DNA from: Beta vulgaris subsp. vulgaris
Taxonomy: Eukaryota; Streptophyta; Magnoliopsida; Caryophyllales; Amaranthaceae
DNA: 64,000 nt
Assembly: GCF_026745355.1 (NCBI RefSeq)
Contig: NC_079204.1
Span: 53,650,532-53,714,531 of the forward strand
Direction: 5' to 3'
Below, piece by piece: positions 1 through 10,475 of this stretch; position 1 is the stretch's first letter, and every line of letters starts with the position of its first letter. The notes under the pieces are model-generated. The model did not search any database. It had not been told where the DNA came from and saw only the letters and a program-made list of their open reading frames with translations. The position numbers and the translations under genes were made by a program.

Positions 1-697
1 GCAGGGTCATCAACGCGCATCGCTTTATGAAATACTTTCTAGTCCCGATTTATGTCTATTCATGGCTATCGATCTTGCACATTTTAGGTCAGTAATGAAT
101 CAACCAATTATTGCTTTGTGTTAGTCTATGTAGGGAGGGGGTGGAACATTCCCCCTGCCCCTCTCCCCCATTAAAGTTTCTTTAAAATTTTCACCCTATG
201 TTTTTTGGACTCTTCATCTTACCTTAAGTACCTGTTTCAAAACTTCGACTTTTTGACATCGGTTTTTGACACTTAGACTCTCCTTTTCGTGCCGAAATCA
301 TGGAATTTTCTTATAAAATAACTGAGTCAGACACTTGGACATATACATGAGGCGGAGTCCAAGTAACATAGGTTCAATCCCTACTTTTAAGGTCTGGATA
401 GTTGGTATGCTAAACGCCCTCTATATTCTGTCAACAGGAAAGACTCGGAGCAGAATCTGGGTGTTGGCCTATTTCCTGGCTTGTGCAGCAACTCTCGTGC
501 CTACCCCATTAGTCGAGTTTAGATATTACACGATACCATTCTTCATCTTCATGCTTAATTGTGGAATCAATGAGACTAGTAAGTGGTTTCTCATGGCAAT
601 TTTATATGTAGCTGTCAACAGCTTCACTATGTACATGTTTTTGTTTCGACCATTCGAGTGGAGCCATGAATCCGGTGTTCAAAGGTTCATATGGTAG
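1..697 (+). CDS. ALG10: ALG10 alpha-1,2-glucosyltransferase, last two exons (5' end outside window)
   Basis: C-terminal end of dolichyl-P-Glc:Glc2Man9GlcNAc2-PP-dolichol alpha-1,2-glucosyltransferase, the multi-pass ER membrane enzyme that adds the last glucose to the lipid-linked N-glycan precursor. The exon ending at 87 reads RVINAHRFMKYFLVPIYVYS and breaks after the first base of a Gly codon. The intron is 88-437 (gtcagt donor, tcaacag acceptor). The last exon, 438-697, resumes with KTRSRIWVLAYFLACA, carries LVPTPLVEFRYYTIPF, and ends in FRPFEWSHESGVQRFIW before the stop. The EFRYYTIP motif and the RFIW end are hallmarks of the ALG10/DIE2 family. An open frame from 335 continues into the last exon, but its first part (335-437) is intron read-through. 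The terminal domain looks intact. The upstream exons are not in this window, so overall integrity cannot be judged. Confidence 0.9.
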
Positions 698-1127
698 GTT
701 AACAACTTAGCACTAGACAAAATCTAAGAAAATTTCAGAAGGTAGTTTCTTGTATAGTATAATGTTAACTAAAAAGGTGCATATTTATCTTGTTAAATTT
801 GAGTGAGTTAGTTACTATTGGATTCTTCAGAAACACTATATTTACTTGATCATTTGAGTTGGTGATCCTGTCCATTGGATTCTTGTTGTGTCTGTAATAG
901 CTACTAATAATTATAGGATATCTTGACCCGGGAAAAGGGATAAAAAAGGGTGGGGGACAAGAAACATGAGGATCGGATGCTTCCTTTTTTTTTTCTTCTG
1001 TAATTTGTAAATAGCTACTAAATAATTACAGGATATCATACTCTGAATGATTCAAACCCAAGCTTGAAATATATGTGAATTCAGATGACCCGATATTGAC
1101 CTATCCATATTGATCGTAATAATAAAT
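698..1127. other. ALG10 3' flank
   Basis: AT-rich sequence directly after the ALG10 stop, presumably the 3' UTR and terminator region. Two stretches share the phrase AATAGCTACTAAATAATTA-like (about 896-916 and 1010-1032), hinting at a small duplication. No open frame or clear polyadenylation site can be assigned. Confidence 0.4.
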
Positions 1128-1129
1128 TA

Positions 1130-1387
1130 CTTCCTCCGTTTCAAACTAGTTGCATCGTTTGCTTTTTCACGTTTGCCAAGACGCTTTCTTAAACGTTAAT
1201 ATCTCTAGTTACGTATAAGTAAAAATTATAAAAAGTTGATGTTTGAAATCTTTGTATTTATACGAATTTAACAAGATTCTACTTCACTATGTTTTTTCTT
1301 ATATAATGGTGAGAAAAAGCTTGTCAAAGTTGGTTCATGAATAGTGACCAAATGCTAAATGGTGCAACTATTTTGAAACGGAGGAAG
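1130..1387. mobile_element. Stowaway MITE, 258 bp
   Basis: Terminal inverted repeats CTTCCTCCGTTTCAAA / TTTGAAACGGAGGAAG flanked by TA on both sides (1128-1129 and 1388-1389), as expected for a Tc1/mariner-derived Stowaway MITE. The inner sequence (cacgtttgcc, aaaattataaaaagttga, ...) is shared with the copies at 15062, 21678, 38398 and 48601, so all belong to one family. It has no coding capacity and would need a mariner transposase in trans. Confidence 0.9.
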
Positions 1388-1429
1388 TATATGGATACAA
1401 TCAGTCATAATTCATATTATAAGTGTAAT

Positions 1430-1640
1430 TGATAATAAAAATAAATAGAACTGAGCTGAATCTAAAATACACAAACCAAACCTAACCCAAACGACGTGTT
1501 TTCTACCTCTATTGAACATAGTTTCTACACATACTCAGCCTTTCAGCTTCAGCACACTATTAGTGGAAAAGGATGGACAAAAGGTGGTGGTCTCTGGTGG
1601 AGTTGAGAATCAAAATTTTGCTTTCTCACAAAAAAAAAAA
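1430..1640. repeat. Left copy of a direct duplication flanking a tandem array
   Basis: The stretch GAATCTAAAATACAC..., through ...TGAACATAGTTTCTACACATA and AAAAGGATGGACAAAAGGTGGTGG, to AATCAAAATTTTGCTTTCTC recurs at about 2949-3053 plus 3406-3475. The second copy is split by a MITE at 3054-3405. In this copy the same point is uninterrupted (cactattagtgg). Confidence 0.75.
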
Positions 1641-1699
1641 AAAAAGAGATACTGAAAGCTTTGTTCTTTTGGACTTATCTTTATTTCAGTTTATGCGTA

Positions 1700-2835
1700 T
1701 AATTTTTGCTACGTACTTCAGAATATTATGATTTTTATTTTTACTGTTGGAGAGCACTCGAAATATGTTTCGAAATAAGATCCATTTACAACATAGTTCG
1801 ATAACTTATGAATTGGAGATTGCCACGTCGGAATGTCATGTCTTGAATTTTAATTTTTAGCTTTCAAAAAAAAATAGAGTTTCACATAGAATGAACAACC
1901 TAATTATTATATTATGTAAATTATATATGTTTTGAATCAACAACCTAATTTATCAAATTAGGTAAATTGTGTATAACTTTTGGTAAGTAATTCAGAATAT
2001 TATGATTTTTATACCGTTGGAGAGCAATCGAAATAAGATCCATTTATAATATAGTTCGATAACTTATGAAATGGAGAACGCCACTTTGGATTGTCATGTA
2101 ATGTATTTTTATTTTTTAATTTTTTAAAAATAGAGTTCTACATAGATTTAAATACGTATAATAAGTGGTAGATAAGGGAAAATTAGCATTTGGTTTTGAA
2201 TGCACAATTTAGGGCCTGTTCTCCCCAGCTTATTTTCAGTTCAGTTCAATTCAATTCAGTTCAGTTCAGTTCAGATCAGTTCAGTTCAGATCAGCTCTTG
2301 ACAATACTTTTACTCTCAAGTTCAGTTCAATTCAGTTCAGTTCAGATCAGATCAGTTCAGATCAGTACAGTTCAGTCCAGCTGTTTTATGCCGAAGAGAA
2401 CAGACCCTTAATAATTAGATTATATAAATTGTATATGACTTTTGCTACGTAATTCAAAATAATATAATTTTTGTACCATTGGATTGTGCTTGAAATATGC
2501 TTTGAAATAAGATCCATTTACAATATAGCTCTACAACTTATGAAATAAAGAGTGACACGTAAGATTGTCATGTCATTAATTTTTATTGTAAATATTTTTA
2601 AAAAGTAGAGTTCTACGTATAGTTAAATACATAAAAGAAGTTTTGGATTGGGAGAAATTAGTATTTCGTTTTGAACAAATAACCTAAACTATTATATTAT
2701 GTAATTAAATATAACTTTTGCTACCTAATTCAAAACATTATAATTTTTTTACTATTGGAGAGTGTTTGTAATATGCTTCAAAATAAGATCTATTTACAAT
2801 ATATAGTTTTACAACTCATGAAAATATATTTATTT
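1700..2835. repeat. Tandem array of about 270 bp units, four copies
   Basis: Four diverged units start near 1706, 1979, 2440 and 2717, each opening with a TTTTGCTACGTAATTCA-like phrase followed by AATATTATGATTTTT, a TTGGAGAGC-type motif, AATAAGATCCATTTA, and a conserved TAGAGTT.TACATA block. Spacing is about 273, 262 (after removing the inserted MITE) and 277 bp. The last unit is partial. There is no coding potential; it looks like a young local satellite or unequal-crossover expansion. Confidence 0.75.
2212..2407. mobile_element. Tourist-like MITE filled with TTCAG repeats
   Basis: Inverted ends GGGCCTGTTCTCCCC / CGAAGAGAACAGACCC with a TTA target duplication (2209-2211 and 2408-2410). Almost the entire interior is an irregular array of the pentamer TTCAG with variants TTCAA and ATCAG. 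A second copy in reverse orientation lies at 10476-10764. The TTA duplication and GGGCCTGTT ends fit the PIF/Harbinger (Tourist) class. It interrupts the second unit of the 270 bp tandem array. Confidence 0.8.
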
Positions 2836-3053
2836 AGATGAATTATAAAATACATTATTTAGTCTTTTTTTTAAATAAATATAATAATTACCATAAGTAT
2901 AGTGAACTATATGTATAATTAATAATAGGGATGAATACAATTGACTTGAATCTAAAATACACGAATCAAACCTGACCCAAAGGATGTGCTTCTACGGTTG
3001 TACCTACATTGAACATAATTTCTACACATATTCAGCCATGCAGCATACTATTA

Positions 3054-3405
3054 CGGTCCGTGTGGTAGTCGTTAATAAATTGCGGCAATGGGGATGAATT
3101 TTAAGTGTAATTTTATTAGGGAAGCACCCCTAAAATCTCCATGGGGAATCATTTTTTCCATAGACAATCAATCTCACCCCTAGACTTGTGCTTTTATCTC
3201 CAGGGGAAAGCAATTTTCATTACCACTCATTAGTCATTACCACATACAAATGATATTGGATGAGAATGAAAATTCAAGAAGAAAAGTTGGCACTTTAAGA
3301 TAAATTAGCATTACCATGGGAATGGACAATGATATTATTCTTCATAAATTTACACATAAATTCATTACTGTTACCAGCATTTATAACCAACTACTAAACG
3401 GACTG
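3054..3405. mobile_element. Tourist-like MITE, 352 bp, with readable empty site
   Basis: Imperfect inverted ends CGGTCCGTGTGGTAGTCG / CTACTAAACGGACTG with a TTA duplication (3051-3053 and 3406-3408). The relative of the target at 1430-1640 reads ctattagtgg without the insert, so this is a genuine transposition event. The inside is non-coding apart from short chance frames. Confidence 0.85.
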
Positions 3406-3890
3406 TTAGTAGAAAAGGATGGACAAAAGGTGGTGGAGTTGAGAATCAAAATTTTGCTTTCTCGTACGAAAGAATTAGATACTTTTACTATCCATCTTTC
3501 ATTCTTTCTTCTTTTGTGGTGTTGCTTTGAGAAGATAAATTTACCTGCAAAAGCTTATCTGCTGTTATCATATGCTCGCACAGAGCCTTAGCCTTGCTTG
3601 TTGTCGGGCAGTGGCACTGTGGCTGTCTTCGACTCTTTCTCCATTGGTGCTCAGGCTTAAGAGGCTACAAAACAGCCCCACTCAGTACTCACTCAATATA
3701 GCCATGTTGGGCTGAACTAGACCAATGGACAAATACTAAAACAGAATTCTACCAAACTAGATACTACTACTATATTACTAGTTTACTACTACTAGTAGTC
3801 TATACACTTTCTTTAGAAGTGTTTGATTAAGAACTTAAGATTATTGGCTTATTGCAATTCCTGTATATGGCTTTGGTAATCTATATATAA

Positions 3891-4180
3891 TCTATACAAA
3901 TATATTAAAAGTGTACGTGACGATGTATATACGCGATGTAACACCTTTTACTCCATTAGAATTGTCCAATGTGTACATAAGTCATGTCAATTAACAAAAA
4001 TAAAATTAGCCTGCAATAAGATTTGAACTTGTGACCTCGTGCTATTATACATGACACAATTACTATCTCAAACAAGTTTTAATCATGTTTTAAGTATCCA
4101 TATTATATTATTATATTTGTAAAATATCAAGTTCGGAAACACAATATCAACCCGAGACAACGCCCGGGCCCAAATACTAG
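3891..4180 (+). mobile_element. Helitron (non-autonomous), first of three in tandem
   Basis: Starts TCTATACAAATATATTAAAA and ends ...CGCCCGGGCCCAAATACTAG. The TC start, GC-rich hairpin region shortly before the end, and CTAG terminus match plant Helitrons. The next element begins at the following base, so the copies are head to tail. It is about 290 bp and non-coding; mobilisation would need a RepHel protein from elsewhere. Confidence 0.8.
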
Positions 4181-4446
4181 TCTATACAAATATATTAAAA
4201 GGCGTGCAAAAATAAGAAATTGTGCCACGTGGCGTTCTCCCTAGGGAGTTTTAGTTCATGTAATCCATGTACAATAAAAAAAATTAAGAAATTGCATAGT
4301 ATATGATTTGATCCCGAGACCTCAAGTACATATACTAAAGTTCTAACCACTAGACTAAGTTGTATTTAGTGTTGTTACCAGAAAGTATTATATTAATAAA
4401 TGAAATTTGTTTCTTACCCGGGACATATCTCGGGCCTAATAACTAG
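4181..4446 (+). mobile_element. Helitron (non-autonomous), second of three in tandem
   Basis: Begins TCTATACAAATATATTAAAA and ends with the hairpin CCCGGGACATATCTCGGG, then CCTAATAACTAG. It contains TGCCACGTGGCG, CTAGGGAGTTTTAGTTCATG and an ACCTCAAGTACATATACTAA block that are all shared with the third copy and with the Helitron ending at 55257. It is 266 bp and non-coding. Confidence 0.85.
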
Positions 4447-4696
4447 TAAATATATTAAAAGACGTGCATAAACAAGAAAATGTGCCACGTGGCGCTCTCC
4501 CTAGGGAGTTTTAGTTCATGTAATCCATGTACAATGGAAAAATTTAGAAATTGCGTAGTATAGGATTTGAACCCGAGACCTCAAATACATATACTAAAGT
4601 CTTAACCACTAGATTATTTAGTGTTATTATCATAAGGTATTATATTAATAAATTAATTTTTTCTTACCTGTAGCATAACCCGGACCTAATAACTAG
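4447..4696 (+). mobile_element. Helitron (non-autonomous), third of three in tandem, 5' end clipped
   Basis: Close copy of the preceding element, but it starts at AAATATATTAAAAGACG and lacks the TCTATAC start, as if the junction formed inside the 5' end. It ends CCCGGACCTAATAACTAG with a decayed hairpin. About 250 bp. Confidence 0.8.
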
Positions 4697-4794
4697 TTAA
4701 TTTCTAATACATGTCTTTTACATACTATCATTATATGGCTTGATTCAAAAGATGTCAGCTTGAAATAGGACAACTTGCTCCTTTTGTTTCTTAA

Positions 4795-5299
4795 CTAGTA
4801 TTTTTGGCACGTGTGATGCCTCATGGAGTTACAATTATCAAATATATTATTAATCATAACTTTCGTCGTTGATTTTATTATATTTTCGTAATTTTTTTTC
4901 TAGTGCGAAGTTGGAAAATGAACGTTATGGCATGATAAATTGTTTTTAAAAAACTTTCAAGGAATCGGGGATACAAATAACAATGTTAATGGAATTGGAG
5001 TAAGAGAAAGTTATTACCTTAACAAAAGTATTAGAGATTAAAAAGTTTTGTCTATATCTTTATACTGACATATAATTATTAATACTTTATTATGTTTTAC
5101 TTTAAAACTTTAAACATTGAGATTATAGTGGATTGGTGGTTAACTCTAACATTTTATTTTAAAGGTCATATGTTCGATTACTAGTAGATACACTATTAAT
5201 AATTTTTAATAAGATCATAAACATGCATTAGAAGTTTAAGTAGAGTGTCACGTGGCACCGTTTCTTTTATATGAACGTCTTTTGATATATTTGTATAGA
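4795..5299 (-). mobile_element. Helitron on minus strand, 505 bp
   Basis: Read on the minus strand it starts TCTATACAAATATATCAAAA (5299 downwards) and ends with the hairpin GGCATCACACGTGCC followed by AAAAATACTAG (4795). The flanks are A and T, the usual Helitron insertion point. Start and subterminal CACGTG-type motif are shared with the + strand array 100 bp away, but the body differs, so it is a related subfamily. Confidence 0.8.
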
Positions 5300-6840
5300 T
5301 ATGTTTGACTTCACTAAAAATAACAATAACCTTAACAACTGCATCTTTATCTTATTTGAAATTTGTTGTCTTTTTTTTTCTCCTAGAATTCTATTCCATA
5401 TATCCACTTTATCTTTTGATCTATCTCTTTCTTCTATCATTTTTTAAAAAACAGAAATTATTATTAACTTTTTTTTTTTGAAACACTATTAACTTTATGT
5501 GAAACAGGGGAGGAGATTGAATAGAGTCTTTATATATTAGTTGTTGTATTTTGATATCAAATTATGTTGTGTCATTATTATAATTTCTTATGTTGTTTTT
5601 TATGTTAGTTAGAAGTCATAAACATGAAAGTGAGGTATGAAAGCAACAACAAAATCAAGCAGTTGTTGAAATTTTTGATTGATCTTGGAACAAATTCTTG
5701 TTGAAGTATCATCTAACAATTTTAATTCATGTATCATTGTATTGTCTCATACCAACCATGTAACAATTATTTTTGAAAAAAATAAAAACAATAATATACT
5801 ACTAGTAAATACTTCTAACATATAGATTTCTACATTTCACATGCTCATTTACCCTGAGGCTTCAGCGAAAGATGGTATTTAAGTGGAGTATCACTCAACG
5901 TTTATAACATTGTCCAGAGTTCGAATTTTCATCTCGATAATATATTGGGTAATTCACTTTGTGGTGACAATGGAACTTTAGGCCTGTTATCTCTCGAGCT
6001 GCTTAATCTTATACTCAGCTTCTAAACTGATGCATCTTAGAGACTAGTAGCCTAACAAGAAAAAGACTAGTAGCCTAACAAGAAAAATGCTTATTAACTC
6101 TTGAAACGTAGAAAAAAAGTGTATGACAGCCTAGGTTTACCATTTACCACTAGAATATTACCACCTCTTTTTCAGTAAATAATTTTGATGGACCCACATT
6201 AGGTACAGAAAAATACTCTGAACTATGCCTTGTCAGACAATCAACTTCCCTTCACTTGATTACCTAAAAATGTTGTCACCTTGTGATTCCAATTTTTTTT
6301 TGAACGAGTCTAATTCTACTTTTTTCTTTTAATATTGATATAATTGTATTGCTATAATGTCCTTGCTACAAGTATATGAGTAACTTATGATCCAAATATT
6401 GGACTAATGATGAAAAAGGTTCAATATAACTACTACTTGCGGGAAATTTGTTAGCCAAGTAGTACACTATGATTTCACAATTTAGTTGACAATCATGTAA
6501 CCTCCTGGAATGCTAAGCTCAAAGTTATTTAGACCAAAAGCTATCAAAGCCTTCAAGAGAGAAGCATACCGTATCGTTAACTACGTCGTATTTATAGGAA
6601 ATTTTATACTAATTGACCGGAATATTGATCCTTTTTAGATAGTGAACTTTCTTATTTTATTTCTCTATAAGTTAGGGTTTAGTTTTGATTGAATACGTCG
6701 CTAACTTGTGTATCTTTATTTTTAAAAAAATACTTATCATATTCAAGTAAAATGCGAATGGAGGATTATGTAGAATACTTCATGCTTCAATTTTATGAGT
6801 GATATGACGCTATTATAAATTTCTCAATCAATTTGAAAAA
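5300..6840. other. Intergenic AT-rich DNA with a SINE remnant
   Basis: No gene seen. About 5850-6000 holds a tRNA-like SINE remnant (GTTCGAATTTTCATC B-box-like, followed by TTGGGTAATTCACTT) related to the copy at 9018. A 23-24 bp unit, GACTAGTAGCCTAACAAGAA, is tandemly doubled at 6041-6086. The remainder is low-complexity A/T sequence. Confidence 0.5.
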
Positions 6841-7144
6841 TCTCTCATTTAGTTTCTTTTAGTCACAAAACTTCATTCTAATTTTAAGGTTGTGGTTAGA
6901 GGGTTACACTACCATGTGGCATAATATTTGTAGAATAAATTTGCTTTAAGACTGGCCTAATAGTTTATACTCAGTTCCTCTTTATTATTTAAGAAGGCCA
7001 TAAATCTTTTCCCATAGAAAATCTAAAAGGACAATAACTTTCATCAACTACGGTCATACTAAAATATATATTTAATAACAACTAAAACAAAACTAATAGA
7101 GCCAAGCTAAAATCTTTTGTGAAAGAACTAAGAATCCAGAAACT
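6841..7144. repeat. Direct repeat, 304 bp, left copy
   Basis: Nearly identical to 7516-7819 (roughly seven differences seen by eye), same orientation, offset 675 bp. The ends are not TG...CA and there is no obvious target duplication, so it is more likely a segmental duplication than a pair of LTRs. It contains TTTCTTTTAGTCACAAAAC and CCATGTGGCATAATATTTG. Confidence 0.9.
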
Positions 7145-7515
7145 GAAAGGTACACACATGTTATGTTCACGTACCATTCCTAGGAATTCTAGCTTCAGGT
7201 GGTTCCTAGGTTGAAAGTGAAAGTCGCCAAAAATTGGTGGAATGCTCTTGAAACCGTCGCGTAACTACAGTTCCAATGCGCATATGTGAAGAATAAAGCG
7301 GATAACGGAGTGCTAAGAAATAGAAAACGTTATTACTATATGAAATGAGACAACGGCTAACACACTAAGATCAGCAAAAGTAGGACCAAAGTTAGAGTTA
7401 GCAGCATGGCTTCTTAAACTAATAAGAGTTCTTGAAACACACGTTTCCAAAATCGATTTGGAGGTGAGGATTTTAGCTATAATTTTGTACACGGTAACAA
7501 GCAATGAGCCTAAAA

Positions 7516-7819
7516 TCTCTCATTTAGTTTCTTTTAGTCACAAAACTTCATTCTAATTTTAAGGTTGTGGTTAAAGGGTTACACTACCATGTGGCATAAT
7601 ATTTGTAGAATAAATTTGCTTTAAGATTGACCTAATAGTTTATACTCAGTTCCTCTTTATTATTTAAGAAGGCCATAAATCTTTTCCCATAGAAAATCTA
7701 AAAGGACAATAACTTTCATCAGCTACGGTCATACTAAAATATATACTTAATAACAACTAAAACAAAACTAATAAAGCCAAGCTAAAATCTTTTGTGAAAG
7801 AACTAAGAATCCAAAAACT
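7516..7819. repeat. Direct repeat, 304 bp, right copy
   Basis: Second copy of the repeat at 6841-7144. The 371 bp between them (7145-7515) shows no gene and no similarity to other elements in the window. The high identity implies recent duplication or gene conversion. Confidence 0.9.
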
Positions 7820-7981
7820 TAAATTTGGTAATTAAACACATTCTTGAATCATTGTCTTAATGCTTCTTACTACAAGTGAATTCGTCACTCCATTGTATAT
7901 TTTAAAATAAATGTTCTTGTATTTACTCAACAACCTGCAAGAGTATGATTCATAACCATTATGGAAGCATATAAAAAACAA

Positions 7982-8675
7982 GAGAAGGTATTGTGTCAGA
8001 CTCGTCTGGCACAATGAAAGTGGTCGGACCAGCCTGACCACAACCAACTGGAAGAATTAAGGAACGAACTGAAAGAATAAAGGAACCAACTGAAAGAATA
8101 AAGGAACCAACTGAAAGAATAAAATAACAAACTGAAAGAATAAAGTAACCAAATGAAAGAATAACATAACAAACTGAAATAATAAAGTAACCAAATAAAA
8201 GGATAAACCAACCAACTGAAAGAATAGACCAACAAACTGAAAGAATAATTCGACTAACTGAAAAGAAAAATTCGACTAAAAGAAAAACTATTAAACTTGA
8301 AAGAAATTCATTCAACCGCCATTTTTGTTCTTCAACTTTCTCTCTCATTGATATCAAATTTGATTGATCCTTAATTTCTTCGGCTATGGAGGAAGAGTAA
8401 GAGGAGAGAGAAATCATAGTTTCGACGACGGCGATGACGATACCTTCCGGCGACAGCACTGTTTGGGTTAACATTTCTCATCTTCTTTCTTCCGCTTGCA
8501 ATGGTGTTTTTCTCTCTCCTCTCTCTAAATTCATGGAAGATCTTTGATTTTTTTGTGAATTGATTATTGGATTTGCTAATGTTAAGCTGGATTCTGCATT
8601 TACGTACTAGTATTTCCAATTTGCTCTGGTCCGACCAAATGTATTGTGTCAGACGGTCTGACACAATACTCTCAC
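7982..8675. mobile_element. Mutator-like element (Pack-MULE type), 694 bp
   Basis: Ends GAGAAGGTATTGTGTCAGAC / GTCTGACACAATACTCTCAC with a perfect 9 bp target duplication AAAAAACAA (7973-7981 and 8676-8684), diagnostic of Mutator-like elements. The end motif is itself palindromic. Near the left end a unit of about 20 bp (GAACCAACTGAAAGAATAAA) is repeated roughly ten times (8040-8260). The middle has a GC-richer, exon-like stretch with an ATG at 8434 reading GDSTVWVNISHLLSSAC and then a GT at 8504, which looks like a captured first exon. It resembles, by recollection only, the N-terminus of the plant NatC subunit NAA35/MAK10. Confidence 0.85.
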
Positions 8676-9017
8676 AAAAAACAATTAGTAAGCCATTAAT
8701 ACTTATACTCTAATTTATTAAAGATCTTGAGGCTCCTATGAGAGAAGATAAAATGCCAATAGATGAGACGAAAAGAACTCTGAGAAAAAGAGTGAGGCAT
8801 AAATAGTTTATTAGATAATGAAAAATAAACATGAAATCATGTTTTAACAATCACAATAAATGGTGAATGGAAACTCCTAAAAGGAAATGAAGGCTAGAGT
8901 TTAAAGCTCATAAGCTTTAAATCACACTAAAATAGTAATATTAAGATTGAGATGTAAATTTTCTTAAAATAATGAACTTTTTATATGTTTGACTTTATTG
9001 TTTTCTCAATCAAATAA

Positions 9018-9168
9018 GAGGGAGAGGTGGTAGCTCAACGAAGTACCACCTGATTTCCAGGACATTGTTCAAGGTCCGAATCCTCATCCAACATTATTGG
9101 GGGATTCACTTCTGGACTATTCAGCCCTTGATCTTCGAACCAATTATCTTTCCTTATTAAAAAAAAAA
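9018..9168 (+). mobile_element. tRNA-derived SINE, about 150 bp
   Basis: Begins with an A-box-like GGTGGTAGCTCAACG, has a B-box-like GGTCCGAATCCTC, then TTGGGGGATTCACTT, and ends in an A-rich tail. CAAATAA flanks both sides (9011-9017 and 9169-9175). A diverged relative is at about 5850-6000. The 62-residue open frame here is incidental. Confidence 0.6.
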
Positions 9169-9175
9169 CAAATAA

Positions 9176-10472
9176 CTCCACATTTCTCAACTTATCAAAA
9201 ACCTCTACTCGATCCCAATTTCATGCCAATCAAATCAGCACAAAAAAGAATTCTAATTAACTCATTACACTATAAAATTGGTTGAGTAATTGACAAGTTT
9301 GGATTACTCAGATGAATTTTAGCTAAAGAATCTATGGCCAATCCCTATGTGCATAACCTTAAATCTAATTCATATAATCATATGTCAGTAACAGGAGTCA
9401 GAAGATCAATCTTTACCACACATCTACAAATAATTTGGACTTGTTTTCTATCACCTTTCTGAGAATTCAATTATTTATGACTATGAAGTAGTATTATATA
9501 TACCTATATACTACTGTTGAAATAGCCACGTCTTAAGGTACATAGGCTAGTCTAGACTTCTAGAGGCTAACTAATTTTATTTTCTGCGATAATGTTGTTA
9601 TCTCTGACCCCAGAATTGTGGTCCTTTTGCCTTTCCTGCTATAGTCATTAACTAATGAATTGAGCTTAAACAAGCCATTAGTGGATTAATTTGCAAAAAG
9701 CCTTACTAGTTACTAGTTACTACAACTAAGCAAGGGAAGCCTATACGGACAAATTTAGGGTAAATGGTTAATCGTGCGACTCTTATATTATTCGTCAATA
9801 GGTACAACATTTATACAAAACCTAAGGTAACATAAGGTAAGAAACAATCTTCCTAAAAGATATAGGACCATAATCATAGATTATTCACTAAATAATATCT
9901 TAACATAAGTATATTATTCTCTCGATAATATCAATATGAAAAATATATCATACATATATTTTCCGATACTGAGTATATATCATATCTCTAACATATACCA
10001 ATTCATTGTATTGTATGCGTGCAAAACATAATTTTAAACTAAACATGAAAGTTAAATTGTGAATTATATATAATCAACTAAAGAATATAATAATTTCTCC
10101 ACCCTAAAAGTAGTGTAAGTGTAACTTATCACCAAACTGATTAAAAATCGTTTATAAAAGACAAATATTATTGATGGAATAATGATTTTGCCAATGCACA
10201 ATGATGTGTTGACCATAAATATTTTAGTTATTTATCAGTAAAAATTATAAAAGACATATAAATAATATATGTTATACTGCAGCAATTCCAATAATAACTA
10301 TACGTAATAATTTTTATCTTAGTAGTATATATTAATGAAAAAATATCATCAATATGAGATGTAAATAGTGCAAAAAATAAGTGAAATAACTAATATATCA
10401 TAAGGAGTTATAAATACTTAATAATAAACAAAGAGGAACATCCAAGAAGTAGTTAAATAAAACAAACTCGAT
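9176..10472. other. Intergenic AT-rich DNA
   Basis: No gene or delimitable element recognised. Long A/T-rich stretches with short ATATATA runs; open frames are short and without family features. Confidence 0.4.
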
Positions 10473-10475
10473 TTA

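Noticed and set aside
2190..2411. Frame with FSSVQFNSVQF repeats (also minus strand 10418-10811)
   Set aside because: Simple translation of the TTCAG pentamer arrays in two MITEs.
6841..7819. Reading the 304 bp direct repeats as LTRs of a small retrotransposon
   Set aside because: No TG...CA ends, primer-binding site, polypurine tract or target duplication could be found.
8045..8260. Possible CRISPR-like array of about 20 bp repeats
   Set aside because: Units are contiguous with no unique spacers, inside a plant MULE; a transposon subterminal repeat array.
7832..8664. Several minus-strand frames with repeated FILSVGS-type strings
   Set aside because: Translation of the 20 bp repeat array inside the MULE at 7982-8675.
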